Assembly (NCBI GenBank): GCA_030266015.1
Contig: JAJDHD010000003.1
Coordinates: forward strand, 1-64,000
DNA: 64,000 bases
Reading direction: 5' to 3'
Source: Christensenellaceae bacterium OttesenSCG-928-K19
Lineage (GTDB): Bacteria; Bacillota; Clostridia; Christensenellales; Christensenellaceae
This document shows, piece by piece, positions 59,915 through 64,000 of this stretch (its first letter is position 1; each line of letters opens with the position of its first letter). A program made the position numbers and the translations under genes. The notes below the pieces were generated by a model that was not told the DNA's origin, ran no database searches, and worked only from the letters and a program-made list of their open reading frames with translations.

Positions 59915-61459
59915 TTACCCGTTCCCACAAAGATACTTCTCGCGTATCTTGATTTTATCCGTTTTCCCGCTTGCGTTAAGCGGTATCTCCTCTATAAACA
60001 CCACTTCGCGCGGTTTTTTATAGCTTTCCATATGCTCCCTGCAATGCGCGGCAACCCGCTCTTCCCCTATTGCAGAGCCAACCTTGCGCACAACAAACGC
60101 AACGACAATCTCTCCCCATTCCTCATCGGGAAAACCCATCACCGCCACATCATCCACATCCTCCGCCAATGCCCGGATGCAATTTTCCACCTCCAATGGA
60201 TACACATTCTCTCCACCGGTAATGATCATATCCGACTTGCGGCTGGCGATGTAAATATAACCTTCCCCATCCGCATAGCCCATGTCGCCCGTATAATACC
60301 ATCCGTCCTTTATTGCGCGTTCCGTGGCCTCGGGCAGGTTATCATAACCCTGCATCATGCCATAACCGCGCACCACCAGCTCGCCATGCGCGCCAGGCGC
60401 ACAGTCCTCGCCTCGCTCGTCCACAATCCTCACCATCACATCGACCATCGGCCTGCCCACCGAGAATAGCTTTTCCACATAACTATCCCCGTTCACCCCG
60501 CGGTGATCCTCCGGCGTTAACACACACAGCACCGGCCCCATCTCGGTCATGCCATAAGACTGCAAAAAACCACAATCCAGTCTTTTTGCCGTTTGCTTAA
60601 TCAGCTCGGGCGGCATGGGCGCGCTGGAATAGGCCAGCAGCCGGACTGACGACAGGTCGTATCCCTCCAGCCCCGGATATTCCAATATACGCTTCAGCAA
60701 TGTGGGAATCAGTGCAATCCTCGTCACACGTTCCCGCTCGATTGTTTCAAAGTATTCCGGAAAATGCACGCCGTCCAGCAACACCAGCGTGCCGCCGCAG
60801 GCCAGCACGGTCAATGCGCCCGCTGCCGTCGCGTGGAATAGCGGCGTGGCAAAGAGGTATGTCGTGTCTTCTGTCCAGCACGCGCTCACAATATTGGACA
60901 TCGCATGGCATACCATGCCTTTGTGTGAAAACTTCACGCCCTTGGGATTGCCGGTGGAGCCGCTGGTAAAAAAGATCATCGCGGGATCGCCGTCATTTTT
61001 TTCCACATCCACGAACGGTGCGCTTTGCGCCGCCAGCAGGTTTTCATAGCACGGCACGCCTTTTATGTCACCGCCAATATTCACAACCTGCACTCGCGCG
61101 GGCAGGGCACCGCGCAGCTCTTCAAAAAGCCCGGAAAACCGGTCGGAGACAAATAGGTAATCGACGCTGTGGCTGTCCAGAATCCCGCGCACCTTCCCCG
61201 CGGGCATACGCCAATTCACATGCAACGCCACAACATTGCACCGGACGCAGCCCAGTGATAGTTCCATGTATTCGCTGCGGTTTTCACACAATATGGCGAC
61301 ACGCTGCCCCGGGCGCGCCCCCAACGACAGCAGTGCACCCGCAACCCTGCCCGCGCGCTCACTTAACCGGGCATATGTCAACCGTGTTTTGCCACTGACA
61401 ACAGCCGTTTTATCCGCAAGCCTGGTTGCGTTGCGTGCTACAAGCGTTCCAAAATCCAT
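59915..61459 (-). CDS. AMP-forming acyl-CoA synthetase
   Basis: 514 residues. Adenylate-forming motifs are complete: P-loop MIFFTSGSTGNPKGVKFSH near 165, SYGMTEMGP near 300, YYTGDMGYADGEGY near 390, KSDMIITGGENVYPLEVE near 410 and the catalytic Lys in NASGKTDKIKIREKY near the end. It activates a fatty, aromatic or other carboxylic acid as acyl-AMP and then the CoA thioester. Its place between the bifunctional dehydrogenase and the CrtI-like protein indicates it supplies that pathway with acyl-CoA. Substrate class cannot be read by eye. Confidence 0.93.
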   Translation of the reverse strand: MDFGTLVARNATRLADKTAVVSGKTRLTYARLSERAGRVAGALLSLGARPGQRVAILCENRSEYMELSLGCVRCNVVALHVNWRMPAGKVRGILDSHSVDYLFVSDRFSGLFEELRGALPARVQVVNIGGDIKGVPCYENLLAAQSAPFVDVEKNDGDPAMIFFTSGSTGNPKGVKFSHKGMVCHAMSNIVSACWTEDTTYLFATPLFHATAAGALTVLACGGTLVLLDGVHFPEYFETIERERVTRIALIPTLLKRILEYPGLEGYDLSSVRLLAYSSAPMPPELIKQTAKRLDCGFLQSYGMTEMGPVLCVLTPEDHRGVNGDSYVEKLFSVGRPMVDVMVRIVDERGEDCAPGAHGELVVRGYGMMQGYDNLPEATERAIKDGWYYTGDMGYADGEGYIYIASRKSDMIITGGENVYPLEVENCIRALAEDVDDVAVMGFPDEEWGEIVVAFVVRKVGSAIGEERVAAHCREHMESYKKPREVVFIEEIPLNASGKTDKIKIREKYLCGNG

Positions 61460-61584
61460 ATTGTTCTATATCCTGTGCTGTTTCTATTATCTTTACTATG
61501 CGCTCTTGCGCGCGTCCATTCCATCGCTACTTTCCCGCAATCCAAACCCCTGGATTGCCCTGGTCTTTTGACCGTAAATTAGTA

Positions 61585-63597
61585 TTATTGATAGAATTTT
61601 TCGCCAAACACTTGCTCGGAAAGGCCGATTAAATCCGCCCACTTTAACGGGCCGCCCTTGTCCTGCGGATAGCCCGTGCCATACAGCATTCCAATATCCA
61701 CCATCTCCGGCCGGTCCACCACGCCGTTTTCCAGCAGCTTTTTGGCAATGGTGATTTGATCCTTCAAAAGATCCGTGGTCATTTCCTCTGCGCTACGTGC
61801 CAGCGGCTCCCGATTGCCAATCAGCTCCACCGCCGCCGGATCCACGCTGCCGTCTTCTAGGAAAAAGCCTTTGCCGTTTTTCTTGGTGCCATAGCGCCCG
61901 TCCTTGTAAAAATTCTCTAGTGTCTGCTGCGCTTCACCACGGTTTTTGTAAATATGGTACACCACGTCTATACCCATTTCGTCCACCAGCTTCACCGGGC
62001 CAACCGGCAGTCCATATTGTGTAAACGCGTTGTTCACTTCGTTTATGTCATTGCCTTCCTCTATATATTTCAGCCCATTGCGCGTGAAGGGTGCCAGTAT
62101 CGCATTGACCACAAACCCGGGGCTGTCGTTGCACACCAGCGGGCGCTTGCGAATCAACCCCGCGAAATTCAGGAAATTATCGATAGTTTGCTGCGACGTT
62201 TCCTTGCCGCGCACCAACTCCACAAGCTGCATAATCCACACCGGCGAGAAGAAATGCATACCGCCAAAGCGCTCGGGATGCGTCACAAACGCAGCCAATG
62301 TATCAACCGACAGGCCGGAGGTGTTGCTGGCAATCAGGCAATCGTCCGACACAACGGCGCACAGCTCTTCATATAGCGCTTTCTTGGCATCCAGGTCTTC
62401 GTAGATCGCCTCAATCGCAATATCCACATCCTTGAAGTTGTCGTCAAACTCCGTCACCGGGATAATCAGCTTCATCAGCTCTTCCGGCGCCTTTTTAAGG
62501 CGGCCTTTTTCATACATCCTTGTCAGTTGCTTCTCCACAAACGCCTTGCCTGCCTCAAGCGCCTCCGGTGTATCCTTCACCACCACCGGCGCGCCCATAT
62601 CTCGTATAATGCAAATGACAATGCCACGGCCCATGCTGCCAAACCCCAGCACAGCTGTCTTTTTCAACTCTTTGGGGACAAATCCCTCCGCCATCATCTT
62701 TGCGGGCTTGTCTGTCATCCCCTTCAGGAAGAACGAGTGGATATATCCCTTGCATTCGGGCGTCATGGCCACCTCTGCAAAATACTCCTTTTCCAGCTCC
62801 AGCCCGTTCTCTATCGCGCCGGGCAACCCCTGCTCAATAATTGTAAAAAAGGCCTTGGGCGCGGGCAGCAACCTGCCGCGCGTTTTTTTCAACAAACGTT
62901 TTTTGGTTTCGGCAAGCCTCTCGCCAAGATCAGCAAAATCATAGTCCTCCCGCTTAAGCGAAGCAGAGCCGTCCCCAATTTCCTTTGCCAGCTTCTTTGC
63001 GGCTTCCACAAGATCGTCGCTTTCTGCAACAACCTCGTCTACGATGCCCAACTCATACGCTTCTTTTGCGCCCACAATCTTTGCGTCCACAATAAAATCG
63101 ACGCCCGCATAGCCGATCAGGCGCGGCAGGCGCTGCGTTCCCCCGCCTGCCGGGAACAAACCGACATTGAATTCGGGCAGGCCAATCTTCACTGTTCTCT
63201 TGTCCTGTGCCACACGTGCTGTGCAGGCCAGCGCCAGTTCCATTCCGCCGCCCATGCAGTGCCCGTTTATCGCCACCACCACCGGCACGGGAAGTGCCGC
63301 AACGCGGTTTAAAATCGAATGATTGCGCTCTATATTTTTGCGCTTATCTTCCTTAGTCTCCGGCTTATTCCCCATTTTATTCAGGTTTGCGCCCACATGG
63401 AAGTTCTCCGGCTTGCCGGACGTTATCACCACACCGTCAATCTCCTTGCCGCCCGCCAGCTTTTCCAGCTCGTCCATCGCCGTCAAAAACCCATTCGAGA
63501 TTGGCTCCGTCCATGTGTTTACCGGGTTATCCGGGTCGTCCATCGTCACAATTGCGATTCTATCCACAATCTTCACATCTACCGCATTCTGTGCCAT
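61585..63597 (-). CDS. Fused enoyl-CoA hydratase / 3-hydroxyacyl-CoA dehydrogenase (FadB/FadJ-like)
   Basis: 670 residues. N-terminal crotonase (~1-210): NFHVGANLNKM (oxyanion loop), GHCMGGGMELALAC, LPEFNVGLFPAGGGTQRLPRL with the catalytic Glu. The 3-hydroxyacyl-CoA dehydrogenase part begins near 310 with NAD-binding AVLGFGSMGRGIVICI, then EAIYEDLDAKK, SNTSGLSVDTLA, PERFGGMHFFSPVW (catalytic His) and NDSPGFVVNAIL. It hydrates enoyl-CoA and oxidises the product to 3-ketoacyl-CoA for the thiolase in the same operon. The first NAD-loop Gly is usual but the third position is Ser (GFGSMG), a tolerated change. Confidence 0.93.
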   Translation of the reverse strand: MAQNAVDVKIVDRIAIVTMDDPDNPVNTWTEPISNGFLTAMDELEKLAGGKEIDGVVITSGKPENFHVGANLNKMGNKPETKEDKRKNIERNHSILNRVAALPVPVVVAINGHCMGGGMELALACTARVAQDKRTVKIGLPEFNVGLFPAGGGTQRLPRLIGYAGVDFIVDAKIVGAKEAYELGIVDEVVAESDDLVEAAKKLAKEIGDGSASLKREDYDFADLGERLAETKKRLLKKTRGRLLPAPKAFFTIIEQGLPGAIENGLELEKEYFAEVAMTPECKGYIHSFFLKGMTDKPAKMMAEGFVPKELKKTAVLGFGSMGRGIVICIIRDMGAPVVVKDTPEALEAGKAFVEKQLTRMYEKGRLKKAPEELMKLIIPVTEFDDNFKDVDIAIEAIYEDLDAKKALYEELCAVVSDDCLIASNTSGLSVDTLAAFVTHPERFGGMHFFSPVWIMQLVELVRGKETSQQTIDNFLNFAGLIRKRPLVCNDSPGFVVNAILAPFTRNGLKYIEEGNDINEVNNAFTQYGLPVGPVKLVDEMGIDVVYHIYKNRGEAQQTLENFYKDGRYGTKKNGKGFFLEDGSVDPAAVELIGNREPLARSAEEMTTDLLKDQITIAKKLLENGVVDRPEMVDIGMLYGTGYPQDKGGPLKWADLIGLSEQVFGEKFYQ

Positions 63598-63629
63598 AAC
63601 TATCTATACCTCCATATCCTTTTGCTCTT

Positions 63630-64000
63630 TTATTTTTTCAACTGCTGCCCGGCGGGCATCAGGTAAACGACCGCTTTCATTTTGGCGACCTGCTCGCCCT
63701 CTTCGTTTGTGATGAAATATTCCAGCGCGATTTTGCCCTTGCCGCGCTCCAATATGGGCGCAATCAGCGTATCGCGTTCTTCCTCTGTCATGGAATATTC
63801 CAAAACAAGATCGGTTGTTGACGGCTTCAGGTAGTCAATCTCTATCCGGCTGGCAATGGGGATGTATTTGTCCGTGCCGTATGCACTGTAAATAATAGCC
63901 GCTGTGCTCACCTCGCCCAGCATAAAGATAGACCCCGCATAGGCAATCCCCACATGGTTAATATGAAGATCGGCAAGCGGCAGCTTCATGCGGACATACC
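63630..64000 (-). CDS. Hotdog-fold thioesterase (DUF4442/PaaI-like), 5' end outside the window
   Basis: The frame stays open to the right edge of the window; codons before the internal ATG at 63989 read YVR and are part of the same protein, so the N-terminus lies beyond 64000. Visible are NHVGIAYAGSIFMLGEV, the helix of a hotdog fold with its Asn-His-x-Gly start, and an outer beta sheet ending ALEYFITNEEGEQVAKMKAVVYL. It probably hydrolyses acyl-CoA or another thioester. It is 32 bases upstream of the bifunctional gene and likely belongs to the same operon. Confidence 0.75.
   Translation of the reverse strand, partial: YVRMKLPLADLHINHVGIAYAGSIFMLGEVSTAAIIYSAYGTDKYIPIASRIEIDYLKPSTTDLVLEYSMTEEERDTLIAPILERGKGKIALEYFITNEEGEQVAKMKAVVYLMPAGQQLKK

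Noticed and set aside
1-64000. tRNA, rRNA, CRISPR array or insertion sequence
   Set aside because: No T-loop-like GGTTCGAATCC stretches, repeat-spacer arrays or transposase ORFs were found on reading.

Overview
This 64 kb window looks like a chromosome segment of an anaerobic, low-to-mid GC member of the Bacillota, most likely class Clostridia. The signs are the gene order rpmE / DUF1385 / prmC / prfA / threonylcarbamoyl-AMP synthase / low-Mr phosphatase / rpiB / upp, a CD1871A-type microprotein with its ferredoxin-like and TlpA partners, an Rrf2 regulator with three clustered cysteines, 4Fe-4S aldo/keto reductase and Old Yellow Enzyme relatives, and an LtaS-type sulfatase. No rRNA, tRNA or CRISPR was seen. 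Genus cannot be set from the sequence alone.

Layout. 0-6 kb is a scrambled remnant of a conjugative element: a thioester/Cna-B adhesin joined in frame to the middle of a VirD4 coupling protein, then a VirB4 N-terminal stub running into an antisense, headless Y-family polymerase, a MarR gene and a headless aldo/keto reductase. 6-11.3 kb holds a degenerate GlgD-like protein, a divergent MarR/MATE efflux pair and a three-gene redox cassette. 11.4-16.2 kb (minus strand) is a complete 2-oxoacid/acetoin-type dehydrogenase operon whose lipoyl domain sits on E3 rather than E2.

16.5-30.2 kb is the most interesting part. A SorC regulator and a xylulokinase-like FGGY kinase are followed by a cupin enzyme divergent from a long plus-strand gene set: RuBisCO-like protein, amidohydrolase, Old Yellow Enzyme relative, ComB-like phosphatase, RpoN (sigma-54), PEP-hydrolase-like TIM barrel and Tm-1-like protein. 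The RuBisCO-like gene has a textbook sigma-54 promoter, and the only other such promoter I find is 26 kb away in front of an iron alcohol dehydrogenase that is divergent from a PAS/AAA+/Fis sigma-54 activator. Both promoters have an upstream palindrome ATATGCA-N4-TGCATAT, and two further copies of its TATGCA-N4-TGCATA core lie inside the RuBisCO-like gene set. I infer one regulon: the activator, its sigma factor, the alcohol dehydrogenase and the RuBisCO-like catabolic genes.

30-57 kb is mostly housekeeping and signalling: a PTS-EIIC/EAL fusion, two membrane GGDEF proteins (one with an I-site, one without), the translation and nucleotide-salvage cluster, a carbohydrate-binding-like lipoprotein, an MBL hydrolase, ribokinase, the iron alcohol dehydrogenase with its sigma-54 activator, a GlpA-like flavoprotein, an LtaS-like sulfatase and several small membrane or unknown proteins. 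57.3-64 kb (minus strand) is an acyl-CoA degradation operon (hotdog thioesterase cut by the window edge, fused hydratase/3-hydroxyacyl-CoA dehydrogenase, acyl-CoA ligase, CrtI-like flavoprotein, thiolase).
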